A DNA stretch of 64,000 nucleotides from Klebsiella sp. BIGb0407 (lineage in GTDB: Bacteria; Pseudomonadota; Gammaproteobacteria; Enterobacterales; Enterobacteriaceae). Position 1 is the first letter of the stretch, and each line of letters starts with the position of its first letter. The stretch covers positions 62,001 to 126,000 of the forward strand of contig NZ_JANUEQ010000009.1 in the NCBI RefSeq assembly GCF_024807845.1, given 5' to 3'. Below are positions 18,120 to 31,300 of the stretch, one piece after another. Made by a program: the position numbers and the translations under genes. The notes under the pieces were generated by a model. It did not search any database, was not told the DNA's origin, and saw only the letters and a list, made by a program, of their open reading frames with translations.

Positions 18120-19337
18120 TCACTTGTCCTTTTTCACCCATACGGAGGATACCGCCAGCATGGCTTCAGCAATTTCTGTCAGTTTTTTATTCTGGTTCAT
18201 CGCCATATCGCGCAGCGTTTTATGAGCCTGTGGTTCGGTCAGTCCCTGGTACTGAATAAGTAAATTTTTTGCTCGTTCAACTAATTTTCGTTCTGCCAGC
18301 GTAGCGCGAAGCTCCGCCAGCTCTGCTTCACGGGCCTGCAACTGACGTGACTGTTGCTCTACCAGTTCCAGTACCGAACGACTCAGTTGTAGTGGAATCA
18401 GTGAGGCGTAATGGTTTTCCAGCTGTGGAATTTGCTCGATATCTTGCTGCTGAAGTTTGAGCGCGATTTGCGTTTCATGGATGCGCTGACGGCAGCACTC
18501 CATCAGAATATCTTCCAGCAAATCTTCCACAATCTTCATGCCATCAATACGTGCGGTGGTAACGGCAAACCAGTGCAATGCCACCTGCCCCGCCTCGCCT
18601 TCTGGCGTCACACCGGTACAGGCAATACGCCGGAATCGTTCAAACTCACTGCTATCAGCGCTTAGCTGTTGCTGCCAGAGGGCCATGCAACGCGCATCAG
18701 CGAATTCACTAAACGTCTGGAAACAGCGCTCCTGACTTTCTATCAGGTCCAGTAACTGTCGATGAGCGTTATCGTCAAAGTAACCCGCGGTAAAGCCCGC
18801 AGCGCCCGTGGCACGCTCCTGAGCGGCCAGCTCTTTCCCTTGCATAAAGCTGAACATCGCCAGTAACGCACGGGAAATTGCCGGATCGCCTGAGATATCA
18901 GCGGCTTCAAATACCAGCGCTAAATGGGTGCGTATCACCTCAGTGTACTGACGCATAGCATCAGGCTGGGTGATTTCCAGCGCCTGAATCTGCTGACGCA
19001 GCAGCGATAACGTACTGAGGCTATGCAATACGGCAGCGATACGGCTGAATAATCGTGGCGCATTGCCCGTGTGCTGGCCGGTTAAATCCAGCGCCAGAAT
19101 ATGCTGATTAACCACCTGTTCAGCCATTTGCACTTGCAGTGCCCGCTCACTTCGCTGCCCGGCCCAGGTTTTCCCTTGGGAACATAAAAAGATATTTGCC
19201 GTTCCCCGTTCACGCTGTAGCACATGGATAAGCTGACTGACCGCACCCACCAGCTCGCCCATCTTTAATAGCTGTTCGAGACCGGTGATTTCGCTTTTTT
19301 TCGATGCCAGCACAAAGCTGAGGGCTGAGAGAGTCAT
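18120..19337 (-). CDS. nasR: Nitrate/nitrite-responsive antiterminator
   Basis: Start taken at ATG 19337 (MTLSALSFVLASKKSE), giving 405 residues, near the length of K. oxytoca NasR; a GTG at 19430 would add 31 residues that look non-coding. The N-terminal part, with LIHVLQRERGTANIFLCSQG, is a NIT-type nitrate/nitrite sensor domain. A coiled region (about 320-345) leads to a C-terminal ANTAR RNA-binding domain (LVERAKNLLIQYQGLTEPQAHKTLRDMAMNQNKKL). It binds the nasF leader RNA and prevents termination. It lies just upstream of the operon in the same direction, as in Klebsiella. Confidence 0.92.
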   Translation of the reverse strand: MTLSALSFVLASKKSEITGLEQLLKMGELVGAVSQLIHVLQRERGTANIFLCSQGKTWAGQRSERALQVQMAEQVVNQHILALDLTGQHTGNAPRLFSRIAAVLHSLSTLSLLRQQIQALEITQPDAMRQYTEVIRTHLALVFEAADISGDPAISRALLAMFSFMQGKELAAQERATGAAGFTAGYFDDNAHRQLLDLIESQERCFQTFSEFADARCMALWQQQLSADSSEFERFRRIACTGVTPEGEAGQVALHWFAVTTARIDGMKIVEDLLEDILMECCRQRIHETQIALKLQQQDIEQIPQLENHYASLIPLQLSRSVLELVEQQSRQLQAREAELAELRATLAERKLVERAKNLLIQYQGLTEPQAHKTLRDMAMNQNKKLTEIAEAMLAVSSVWVKKDK

Positions 19338-19507
19338 ATAAACCTGATATCCGGGATAAAACAGGAGTGAAGCAAGAATTGTGCCTGACTGAGTATTGAG
19401 CCCCCTGGCAGGGTGACCTTCTGGTATCACTTCTTATTTCGATCTTCATCACGTTTCTTCTTACCTCTCATTGAGACGTAAGAAGAAACTGATAATATGC
19501 GCGAACT

Positions 19508-20428
<921 letters not shown>

Positions 20429-20435
20429 AAAAAAC

Positions 20436-23812
<3,377 letters not shown>

Positions 23813-23834
23813 TATAGAAAAACCACATAAATCC

Positions 23835-23867
23835 TGTGCCACTCCACCGTTTGTCAGGAGTGGCACA
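23835..23867 (+). terminator. Terminator-like hairpin after bglB
   Basis: TGTGCCACTCC at 23835-23845 and GGAGTGGCACA at 23857-23867 are perfect complements around an 11-base loop, 23 bases past the bglB stop. The downstream tract is pyrimidine-rich rather than pure T. Confidence 0.7.
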
Positions 23868-23930
23868 TCTCCTCTTTAGATGCTTTTCCACTCAATCTTC
23901 CTTCACATTCTTAGGTTAAATTAATCCAAA

Positions 23931-23950
23931 TTGAGAACGTTCATTCTCAA
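23931..23950 (+). promoter_or_regulatory. Palindromic operator ahead of the TetR-efflux operon
   Basis: TTGAGAACGTTCATTCTCAA has 7-bp perfect arms (TTGAGAA / TTCTCAA) and lies 24 bases upstream of the TetR-family start. A further half-site TGAGAA occurs at 23961-23966. Size, symmetry and place suit autoregulation by the TetR protein. Confidence 0.6.
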
Positions 23951-23973
23951 TTGCTTAATCTGAGAATCGATGT

Positions 23974-24534
23974 ATGACCAGCAAACTACAAATACGACAA
24001 AACGAAATCATCACCGCCGCACGCCGCTGTTTTCGCGAAAGCGGTTTTCACGCCGCCAGCATGTCGCAGATAGCCACAGAAGCTAAACTCAGCGTCGGTC
24101 AAATCTACCGTTATTTCGCCAATAAAGACGCCATTATCGAAGAGATGATCCGCCGAATTATCGACTATCGCATCAATGAAATGATGGAGGGCAAAATTCA
24201 CACTCACCTGATGCCGCAGGCACTCGCCAGCCGCTTGACGCTAAGTGAGGATGACGATGCGCTAATGCTTGAGATGACTGCAGAAGCGACACGCAACCCG
24301 AAAGTGGCGGCCTGGCTTGCAGAAGCTGACGAGAGAATGTTTAACAATGCCTGTGAACATCTGCAAAAAGAATATCCACACCTGAGCCCTGAGCGGGTGC
24401 GCTGTTGTGTCGAGATAATCGCAGTCATGATGGAAGGTTCTCTCTACCGCCGATTAACGCCCCAGAAAGTCTCCCCTGTCGAGTTAGAAAAAATCTATCA
24501 GGAAATTATCAATCTGCTTGTCACCGATAAATAA
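23974..24534 (+). CDS. TetR-family repressor of the RND efflux operon
   Basis: A 186-residue protein with an N-terminal TetR helix-turn-helix (HAASMSQIATEAKLSVGQIYRYFANKDAI, about residues 27-55) and an all-helical ligand-binding domain. It is transcribed in the same direction as, and 42 bases upstream of, the efflux genes, with a palindromic operator in front. It probably represses itself and the pump until a toxic compound binds. It resembles regulators such as EefR or AcrR in arrangement, but I cannot name it with certainty. Confidence 0.88.
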   Translation: MTSKLQIRQNEIITAARRCFRESGFHAASMSQIATEAKLSVGQIYRYFANKDAIIEEMIRRIIDYRINEMMEGKIHTHLMPQALASRLTLSEDDDALMLEMTAEATRNPKVAAWLAEADERMFNNACEHLQKEYPHLSPERVRCCVEIIAVMMEGSLYRRLTPQKVSPVELEKIYQEIINLLVTDK

Positions 24535-24576
24535 CGTTTCCCCGTATTCACTTGCAAAAAATAATCTGAGAAAAAA

Positions 24577-25698
24577 ATGAAACATGTCCTGAGCACACTT
24601 GCCGCATTAATGCTTCTTAGCGGGTGTGATACTGCGCCCGTATCCTCCCCACAGCCACCAGAGCAAGAGGTTGGGGTTATCACCTTAACCCGCCAGCCTC
24701 TCACTATCGTTAATGAACTAACCGGGCGAACCAGTTCGGCATCCAGCGCCGAAGTCCGTCCTCAAGTGACAGGTATCATTCAAAAACGCCTGTTTACAGA
24801 AGGGGATCATGTCAAAGCCGGGCAGGCGCTCTATCAAATCGAGTCCGATAGTTTCCGGGCAACTTTTAACGAAGCTGCCGCTGCCCTGAAGCAGGTCCAG
24901 GCGTTAGTCAATGCCGACTGCGCTAAAGCATCACGCTATGCTCAACTGGTGAAAGAGAACGGCATATCCCGCCAGGATGCCGATGACGCCGCATCCACTT
25001 GCGCCCAGGATAAAGCCAATGTTGAGGCGAAAACCGCTGCTCTGGAAAGCGCGCGGATCAACCTGAACTGGACAACCCTTAAAGCCCCTATTTCCGGCCG
25101 AATCGGCATATCTTCCGTTACCCCTGGCGCGCTGGTTTCAGCGGAGCAAACAACCGCTCTGGCAACAATCCGCGATCTTGAGACCATTTACGTCGACTTG
25201 ACGCGTTCTAGCGTTGATCTGCTTCGTCTACGCAAACAGGCGCTGGCTGCAAATAACGAAGAGCTGAACGTCACGCTGATTCTGGAAGATGGCTCAACCT
25301 ACAGTGAAAAAGGGCGTTTAGCTTTAACCGAAGTGGCGGTCGATGAGTCAACGGGCTCGGTCACGCTGCGCGCCATTTTCCCGAACCCGACTCAGCAACT
25401 TCTACCGGGTATGTTCGTTCGCGCGAAAGTCGATGAAGGCGTCATGAAGGATGCAATCCTGGCACCGCAGCAGGGCATTACGCGTGATGCCAAAGGCATC
25501 GCCACCGCCTTTGTCGTAACGGGTGATAACAAAGTCGAGCAGCGTAAACTCGAAACGGGTGATAGCTATGGTGACAAATGGCTGGTATTAAACGGCCTCC
25601 AGGCTGGCGATAAACTGGTGGTTGAAGGGAGCGGAAAAGTGGTTGCAGGTCAGCAGGTTAAGACCATTGAAGTCAACCCCGCGGGAGGAGATATCTGA
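24577..25698 (+). CDS. RND efflux periplasmic adaptor lipoprotein
   Basis: A 373-residue membrane fusion protein. It has a lipoprotein signal with lipobox LLSGC near residue 16. A biotinyl-lipoyl half motif (VRPQVTGIIQKRLFTEGDHVKAGQ), a coiled-coil hairpin (about 95-155), the second lipoyl half (LKAPISGRIGISSVTPGALV) and beta-barrel/membrane-proximal domains follow. It links the inner-membrane pump to the outer-membrane channel. Its stop overlaps the pump gene start (TGATG). AcrA/MexA class; gene order resembles eefABC of Klebsiella and Enterobacter. Confidence 0.92.
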   Translation: MKHVLSTLAALMLLSGCDTAPVSSPQPPEQEVGVITLTRQPLTIVNELTGRTSSASSAEVRPQVTGIIQKRLFTEGDHVKAGQALYQIESDSFRATFNEAAAALKQVQALVNADCAKASRYAQLVKENGISRQDADDAASTCAQDKANVEAKTAALESARINLNWTTLKAPISGRIGISSVTPGALVSAEQTTALATIRDLETIYVDLTRSSVDLLRLRKQALAANNEELNVTLILEDGSTYSEKGRLALTEVAVDESTGSVTLRAIFPNPTQQLLPGMFVRAKVDEGVMKDAILAPQQGITRDAKGIATAFVVTGDNKVEQRKLETGDSYGDKWLVLNGLQAGDKLVVEGSGKVVAGQQVKTIEVNPAGGDI

Positions 25699-28600
25699 TG
25701 TTTGCACGTTTCTTCGTCCGCCGCCCGGTCTTTGCCTGGGTCATCGCGATTATTATTATGCTCGCCGGGATCCTGGCGATTAGAACGCTACCGGTCGCCC
25801 AGTATCCTAATGTCGCGCCTCCGTCGGTACAGATCTCCGCGACCTATACCGGTGCTTCTGCGCAAACCCTGGAAAATAGCGTCACTCAGGTGATTGAACA
25901 GCAGCTCACCGGGCTGGATAACCTGCTCTATTTTACCTCGACCAGCAGCTCTGACGGTTCGGTCAGAATAAGCGTCACCTTCGAGCAAGGAACCGACCCG
26001 GATACCGCTCAGGTCCAGGTACAAAATAAAGTCCAGCAAGCCGAATCACGCCTTCCCACTGAAGTACAGCAGGCTGGCGTCACGGTGGTTAAATCGCAAA
26101 GTAACTTTCTACTGATCCTCGGGGTATATGACAAAACCGACCAAGCCAGTAGTTCCGATATCGCCGACTGGCTGGTCAGTAACCTCCAGGATCCGCTAGC
26201 CCGTCTTAACGGAGTGGGCAGTTTACAGGTCTTTGGCGCTGAATATGCCATGCGTATCTGGATGGATCCGGCAAAACTGGCCTCCTACGCACTGATGCCT
26301 TCTGACCTGCAAACGGCGATTGAAGCGCAAAACGTTCAGGTTTCTGCCGGTAAAATCGGGGCGATGCCTTCCCCGGATACGCAGCAACTGACGGCAACCG
26401 TCCGCTCCCAGTCGCGTCTGCAAACCGTCGAGCAGTTCAAAGATATCATCGTTAAGAGCCAGGCTAACGGCGCCATCGTTCGCCTGGGTGATGTTGCCCG
26501 GGTGGAAGTTGGTAACGAAGACTATACCGCCGTTGCAAAACTCAACGGCCACCCCGCAGCGGGGATGGCGGTGATGCTGGCTCCCGGTGCTAACGCCTTG
26601 AGTACTGCCACTCTGGTGAAAGATAAAATCAATGAATATCAGCGTAATATGCCGCAGGGCTATGACGTTGCTTATCCTAAAGACAGTACCGAGTTTATTA
26701 AAATCTCGGTTGAGGATGTGGTTAAGACGCTATTCGAAGCCATCATTCTGGTGGTGTGCGTGATGTATCTGTTTTTACAGAATATCCGCGCGACCTTAAT
26801 TCCGGCGCTGGCGGTTCCGGTAGTACTGCTCGGCACCTTTGGTGTACTGGCCCTGTTTGGCTACTCGATTAACACCTTAACCCTGTTTGCTATGGTACTT
26901 GCCATCGGCCTGCTGGTTGATGATGCCATTGTGGTGGTGGAAAACGTCGAGCGAATTATGCGCGACGAGGGGCTCCCGGCGCGGGAAGCGACTGAAAAAT
27001 CGATGGGGGAAATTTCCGGGGCATTGGTGGCTATTGCTCTGGTACTCTCGGCCGTCTTCCTGCCAATGGCATTCTTCGGCGGTGCCACCGGGGTGATTTA
27101 CCGTCAGTTCTCCGTCACCATTATCTCGGCGATGGTCCTTTCCGTGGTGGTGGCCTTAACCCTGACACCGGCACTCTGCGGTTCCATACTGCGCCATTCT
27201 GCCCCGCATAAAACAGGCTTCTTCGGCGCGTTTAACCGTTTTTACGGCTCGACTGAACGTAAATATAAACACCGGGTGCTGAATACGCTGAGCCGTTCAG
27301 GCCGGGTAATGGTGGTGTATCTGGTGATTTGCGCCACCATGACCTTTGCCATCTGGAAGCTTCCCGGCAGCTTTTTGCCTGGCGAAGATCAGGGCGAAAT
27401 TATGGTGCAGTATATGCTGCCGGCGGGCGCCACCAACTCACGTACTGCAGAAGTCAGTAAACAGGTTACCGACTGGTTCCTCACCAATGAGAAAGACAAT
27501 ACCAGCGTGATTTTCACGGTAAACGGCTTTAGTTTTAGCGGTAGCGGCCAAAACGCAGGTATGGCCTTTGTCTCGTTAAAAAACTGGTCAGAGCGTGAAA
27601 ATGCCGAGGACAGCGCCCAGGCGATTGCCTTACGCGCCACCCAGCAGCTCGGCACTATACGGGATGCCACCGTATTTGCCATGACGCCGCCGTCAGTGGA
27701 CGGGCTGGGGCAAAGCAGTGGTTTTACCTTTGAATTACTGGCCAGCGGCGGCACCAGTCGTGAGGAGTTATTAGAGTTACGCAATACCCTGATTGGCCAG
27801 GCGAACCAGCATGCTTCTTTGCAGGCGGTACGCGCCAATGATATGCCCCAGACCCCGCAGTTACAGGTCGATATTGATAATAAAAAAGCGGTGTCGCTGG
27901 GCCTGTCATTAACCGATATTTCCGCGACGCTTTCCAGCGCCTGGGGTGGCACCTACGTTAATGACTTTATCGACCGCGGCCGGGTGAAAAAGGTCTATAT
28001 CCAGGGCGACAGTGACTCACGCTCGGCCCCTTCTGACCTCGGGAAATGGTTTGTCCGCGGCAGCGATAGCAATATGACCCCCTTCTCTGCTTTCGCCACC
28101 ACCCACTGGGAGTTTGGCCCGGAAAACCTGGTGCGCTATAACGGTTCTGCCGCCTATGAAATTCAGGGCGAGAACGCCGATGGCACCAGCTCTGGCGATG
28201 CCATGACAGTACTTGAAACCCTGGCTAATAATCTCCCCGCCGGTTCAACCTGGTCATGGAGTGGCCTGTCGTTGCAGGAAAAACAGGCCAGCGGACAAGC
28301 GCTCAGCCTCTACGCCATTTCAATTCTGGTGGTTTTCCTCTGCCTGGCGGCGCTGTATGAGAGCTGGTCTGTGCCTATCTCGGTGATCCTGGTTATCCCG
28401 CTCGGCCTGCTGGGTGCGGCCATGGCTGCCTGGATGCGTGATTTAAGCAACGATGTCTATTTCCAGGTCGCCTTACTGACAACCATTGGCCTGTCTTCGA
28501 AAAATGCCATTTTGATTGTTGAATTCGCTGAGGCCGCCGTCGCTGAGGGTTACTCTTTATCCCGCGCCGCGATCCGCGCAGCCCAAACGCGTCTGCGTCC

Positions 28601-28805
28601 CATCATCATGACTTCTCTGGCCTTTATCGCTGGCGTCACGCCGCTGGCGCTCGCTTCAGGTGCGGGAGCAAATAGTCGTATCGCTATTGGTACCGGCATT
28701 ATTGGCGGCACGCTCACCGCGACAGTGCTGGCTATTTTCTTCGTACCTTTATTCTTTGTGCTGGTAAAACGCCTGTTCACCGCACCACTCCGGGAGCATA
28801 AATAA
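25698..28805 (+). CDS. RND multidrug efflux pump, AcrB/MexB (HAE-1) class
   Basis: A 1035-residue protein with two six-helix halves and two large periplasmic loops, the normal HAE-1 size. The proton-relay aspartates are in GLLVDDAIVVVENVER (near residues 405-406) and the partner Lys in GLSSKNAILIVEF near 935. The N-terminus MFARFFVRRPVFAWVIAIII is characteristic. It exports hydrophobic or amphiphilic drugs, detergents or organic acids using the proton gradient. The range of substrates is not predictable here. The downstream channel gene overlaps by one base. Confidence 0.95.
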   Translation: MFARFFVRRPVFAWVIAIIIMLAGILAIRTLPVAQYPNVAPPSVQISATYTGASAQTLENSVTQVIEQQLTGLDNLLYFTSTSSSDGSVRISVTFEQGTDPDTAQVQVQNKVQQAESRLPTEVQQAGVTVVKSQSNFLLILGVYDKTDQASSSDIADWLVSNLQDPLARLNGVGSLQVFGAEYAMRIWMDPAKLASYALMPSDLQTAIEAQNVQVSAGKIGAMPSPDTQQLTATVRSQSRLQTVEQFKDIIVKSQANGAIVRLGDVARVEVGNEDYTAVAKLNGHPAAGMAVMLAPGANALSTATLVKDKINEYQRNMPQGYDVAYPKDSTEFIKISVEDVVKTLFEAIILVVCVMYLFLQNIRATLIPALAVPVVLLGTFGVLALFGYSINTLTLFAMVLAIGLLVDDAIVVVENVERIMRDEGLPAREATEKSMGEISGALVAIALVLSAVFLPMAFFGGATGVIYRQFSVTIISAMVLSVVVALTLTPALCGSILRHSAPHKTGFFGAFNRFYGSTERKYKHRVLNTLSRSGRVMVVYLVICATMTFAIWKLPGSFLPGEDQGEIMVQYMLPAGATNSRTAEVSKQVTDWFLTNEKDNTSVIFTVNGFSFSGSGQNAGMAFVSLKNWSERENAEDSAQAIALRATQQLGTIRDATVFAMTPPSVDGLGQSSGFTFELLASGGTSREELLELRNTLIGQANQHASLQAVRANDMPQTPQLQVDIDNKKAVSLGLSLTDISATLSSAWGGTYVNDFIDRGRVKKVYIQGDSDSRSAPSDLGKWFVRGSDSNMTPFSAFATTHWEFGPENLVRYNGSAAYEIQGENADGTSSGDAMTVLETLANNLPAGSTWSWSGLSLQEKQASGQALSLYAISILVVFLCLAALYESWSVPISVILVIPLGLLGAAMAAWMRDLSNDVYFQVALLTTIGLSSKNAILIVEFAEAAVAEGYSLSRAAIRAAQTRLRPIIMTSLAFIAGVTPLALASGAGANSRIAIGTGIIGGTLTATVLAIFFVPLFFVLVKRLFTAPLREHK

Positions 28806-30175
28806 TGTTTCGTCTCTCTGTGTTATTTATTGCCTTTCTCAGCGTCGGTTGTGTCTCTTTGGACCCCGATTACCAGCGACCTGACGCCCCGGTCCCGGCG
28901 ATGTTATCGGGAAGTGAGGGGCAATCGAAGGTTGTCATTGGTAACTGGCAACAGGTAGTCAAAGATACGCGGCTGCAAAAAGTGATAGGCCTGGCGCTAA
29001 ACGGTAACCGTGATATCCAGAAAGCCATTGCTGATATTGATGCCGCCCGTGCTCAGTACGGTGAGACTCGCGCCTCGCTGTTACCCACACTCAATGGCGA
29101 ACTGAGCGAGACCCGCAGCCGGACGGCTGCGGCAGGCGTCAGCGGTAGCGCCCAGGCTCAGGGTGCGGTCAGCAGTTTTGAGCTGGACTTGTTTGGCCGC
29201 AACCAAAGCCTGTCGAGAGCCGCCCGTGAGACCTGGCTTGCCAGCGAATACACCGCTCAGAATACCCGCCTGACGATGATTGCCGAAATCAGCAGCGCCT
29301 GGGTCCAGCTTGCCACCGATAACAGTAATCTTGCCCTGGCACAGCAGACCATGGATAACGCAGCCAGCGCGGTAAAAATTGTTAAACGGCAGATGGAAGC
29401 CGGAACAGTGGCGCTCACAGATGTCAGCTCGGCGATGGGCGTCTACCAGCAGGCTCGCGGCCGCGTCGCGAACTATCAGACGCTGGTGATGCAGGATAAA
29501 AATGCGCTGAATCTGCTCGCCGGGCAGACGGTCGCGGATGATTTACTCCCGGGAACGCTGGACAGCTTAAGCAGTGAGACGATTACGCTGATACCGGCGA
29601 ATATCGCCTCGACCCTGCTGCTTAATCGCCCGGATATTCAGGAGGCAGAGCATAATTTACAGAGCGCTAATGCCAGTATTGGCGCGGCTCGGGCGAACTT
29701 CTTCCCGACGATATCCCTGACATCCAGCGCAGGCGTTGGCAGCGATTCACTCTCTTCCCTGTTTAATGGCGGGATGAAAATATGGTCCTTTGCCCCGTCT
29801 ATCACGCTGCCATTGTTCACCGGAGGCAGTAATCTGGCACAACTGCGCTATGCCGAAGCACAGAAAACCGGGCTAATCGCCACCTATGAAAAAACCATTC
29901 AGAGCGCCTTTAAGGATGTCGCCGATGCCCTGGCGCGTCGTCAGACGCTGAATGAGGAGTTAGATGCTCAGAGTCAGTATGTTGCCGCTGAGCAGCAAAC
30001 CTTTGATATCGCAATGAAACGTTATCAGGCAGGAAGCGGTGACTATCTGACAGCTCTGACGGCACAACGTACCCTGTGGTCAGCACAGCAGTCGCTGCTG
30101 ACGCTGCAACAAACGGAACTGAATAACCGAATCACGCTATGGCAGTCTCTGGGGGGTGGGATCAACCAGCCTTAA
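28805..30175 (+). CDS. RND efflux outer-membrane lipoprotein channel (OprM/NodT family)
   Basis: A 456-residue TolC-like factor with a lipobox (LSVGC near residue 16) and the typical DPDYQRPDAP start of the mature protein. Two repeated helical/barrel halves are present; LLNRPDIQEAEHNLQSANASIGAARANFFPTI is the conserved family signature (positions about 277-308). It completes the tripartite pump with the two genes before it. Having a dedicated channel differs from AcrAB and fits EefABC-, OqxAB- or Mex-type operons. Confidence 0.93.
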   Translation: MFRLSVLFIAFLSVGCVSLDPDYQRPDAPVPAMLSGSEGQSKVVIGNWQQVVKDTRLQKVIGLALNGNRDIQKAIADIDAARAQYGETRASLLPTLNGELSETRSRTAAAGVSGSAQAQGAVSSFELDLFGRNQSLSRAARETWLASEYTAQNTRLTMIAEISSAWVQLATDNSNLALAQQTMDNAASAVKIVKRQMEAGTVALTDVSSAMGVYQQARGRVANYQTLVMQDKNALNLLAGQTVADDLLPGTLDSLSSETITLIPANIASTLLLNRPDIQEAEHNLQSANASIGAARANFFPTISLTSSAGVGSDSLSSLFNGGMKIWSFAPSITLPLFTGGSNLAQLRYAEAQKTGLIATYEKTIQSAFKDVADALARRQTLNEELDAQSQYVAAEQQTFDIAMKRYQAGSGDYLTALTAQRTLWSAQQSLLTLQQTELNNRITLWQSLGGGINQP

Positions 30176-30176
30176 A

Positions 30177-30196
30177 TTTGACATTCTCCCCGCCCT
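30177..30196. mobile_element. Possible IS200/IS605-type end remnant
   Basis: TTTGACATTCTCCCCGCCCT resembles the short end sequences often left by IS605-group elements. No transposase gene remains nearby. This is recognition by memory only and should be treated as tentative. Confidence 0.25.
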
Positions 30197-30199
30197 GAC

Positions 30200-30246
30200 T
30201 GAATTGCCCCCCAAAAGTGGATAGCCAACTTTTGGGGGGCAATTCA
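30200..30246. repeat. Perfect palindrome resembling two abutted IS3-family inverted ends
   Basis: GAATTGCCCCCCAAAAGT at 30201-30218 and its exact complement at 30228-30245 surround a 9-base loop. The outer bases are TG and CA, the termini used by IS3-family elements, whose ends often read TG..TGCCCCCCAAAAGT. It may be a minimal remnant after internal deletion of an element, or simply a strong terminator for the efflux operon. Confidence 0.55.
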
Positions 30247-30353
30247 CCATGATATTACCGGATTCTTACACAGCCATCGGCTCGTTCAACCGATTATTTC
30301 AGGCTTAACCGATCGGCATTACGCACTGCGGCCTTCCCTAAATTGATATTTCA

Positions 30354-30704
30354 TTACGTCAAAGCAAATTCTCGCTCCAATACTTCGACAATTAGCTGAT
30401 TTTTAGAAATTGAATGCTGCTTAGCTGCTGCGGCAAGACGAGATCCAAGGCGACCTGATACGCGAACGGTCAAACGCTCCTGCTCGTCCTCACGGAACGG
30501 CTTGATACCTTCTTCTTCACAGTCCCGAAGATACTCAGTTAGAGAAGTCTCCCCCTCCTGATACAGACCATTGATACTATCAGCAACGAAATCACAGTAG
30601 CCGTTAACATTAAGAAATTTACCGCGAAACGCGCCAATTTCTGCTTCAAAGGTCACCATAGCGGGCTGGCCTTTGATCATCATAATGTTGTTGGTCTTAT
30701 TCAT
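30354..30704 (-). CDS. hicB: HicB-type antitoxin
   Basis: A 116-residue protein. The first 70 residues form a partial RNase H-like HicB fold (MVTFEAEIGAFRGKFLNVNGYCDFVADSINGL), and the C-terminus has a ribbon-helix-helix DNA-binding segment (LTVRVSGRLGSRLAAAAKQHSISKNQLIVEVL). It follows and overlaps the toxin gene by 8 bases, the standard hicAB order. It should neutralise HicA and autoregulate the promoter, where three identical palindromes lie. Confidence 0.88.
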   Translation of the reverse strand: MNKTNNIMMIKGQPAMVTFEAEIGAFRGKFLNVNGYCDFVADSINGLYQEGETSLTEYLRDCEEEGIKPFREDEQERLTVRVSGRLGSRLAAAAKQHSISKNQLIVEVLEREFALT

Positions 30705-30975
30705 AGTTTACCCCTACTGAATTTTCTAACCACTCACGCAACCCAACAACCGCGCCTTTGTCCATCTCGTTACCTGGGTGCGGTTGATGGGTTAAATAGA
30801 GAGTCCCCGATAAAACAAAGCGGCGTCGGGATCCATTCCCGTTTTTCACTTTTCCACCCAGGTAGTTTATGAGGCTGACAACATCAGCCCATTTGATACC
30901 TGGCTTAGGTGGAACCGTCATAACGTCATCAAACGTTTTGCGATGCCTCCCGCTCAGATCCTTAAGCTTAATCAT
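30697..30975 (-). CDS. hicA: HicA-type toxin (mRNA interferase)
   Basis: Start taken at ATG 30975, giving 92 residues; a GTG at 30996 just beside the operators is an alternative. The core IKWADVVSLINYLGGKVKNGNGSRRRFVLSG followed by LTHQPHPG, with the catalytic His, fits the double-stranded RNA-binding-like HicA fold. It would cleave mRNA when free of HicB. It lies in a short accessory segment between IS-like debris and the iron-uptake genes. Confidence 0.85.
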   Translation of the reverse strand: MIKLKDLSGRHRKTFDDVMTVPPKPGIKWADVVSLINYLGGKVKNGNGSRRRFVLSGTLYLTHQPHPGNEMDKGAVVGLREWLENSVGVNYE

Positions 30976-31000
30976 TCCTACATCCAGTAGCGTCACTTTA

Positions 31001-31048
31001 TGACGTCATATTATCCTTGCCTCACATTGACGTCAATATATGACGTCA
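31001..31048 (-). promoter_or_regulatory. Three TGACGTCA operators of hicAB
   Basis: The 8-bp perfect palindrome TGACGTCA occurs at 31001-31008, 31028-31035 and 31041-31048, directly upstream of hicA. The flanks are extended (TATGACGTCATA, TTGACGTCAA). Repeated palindromes suit cooperative binding of the ribbon-helix-helix domain of HicB. Confidence 0.75.
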
Positions 31049-31240
31049 CCAGGGGTCGAGAATGGGTGAAACTTTAAAAAACAAAGTTTGAGCCGCCGGG
31101 GTAATTGCTGGTGTCCACTGAAGCATGAAGGTTGAAGATGCAAAGAGTCGACTGGAAAAACGTTTTGCTGAAGTCAGTCTGGAAATCATGCGATGAAGGA
31201 GCTTTTTGCAAAAAAAGGGGGGGGAACGTCACCGAAAAAA

Positions 31241-31272
31241 ATCCTGGTACTGTTCATTCCCAGTACCAGGAT
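31241..31272 (-). terminator. Intrinsic terminator of the fyuA-like gene
   Basis: ATCCTGGTACTG at 31241-31252 and CAGTACCAGGAT at 31261-31272 are perfect complements with an 8-base loop. On the minus strand the stem is followed by a run of T residues (31241-31235). It lies about 30 bases beyond the receptor stop codon. Confidence 0.9.
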
Positions 31273-31300
31273 CAGAGTTATTACTTTCACATCAAGAAGA

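Noticed and set aside
31125-31196. 23-codon frame starting MKVEDAKSRLEKRF on the plus strand
   Set aside because: Natural-looking helix but very short, with no clear ribosome binding site; could be debris, so not called a gene.
31049-31234. Gene between hicAB and the fyuA-like terminator
   Set aside because: Several short frames overlap here, none with a family match; this appears to be non-coding or debris.
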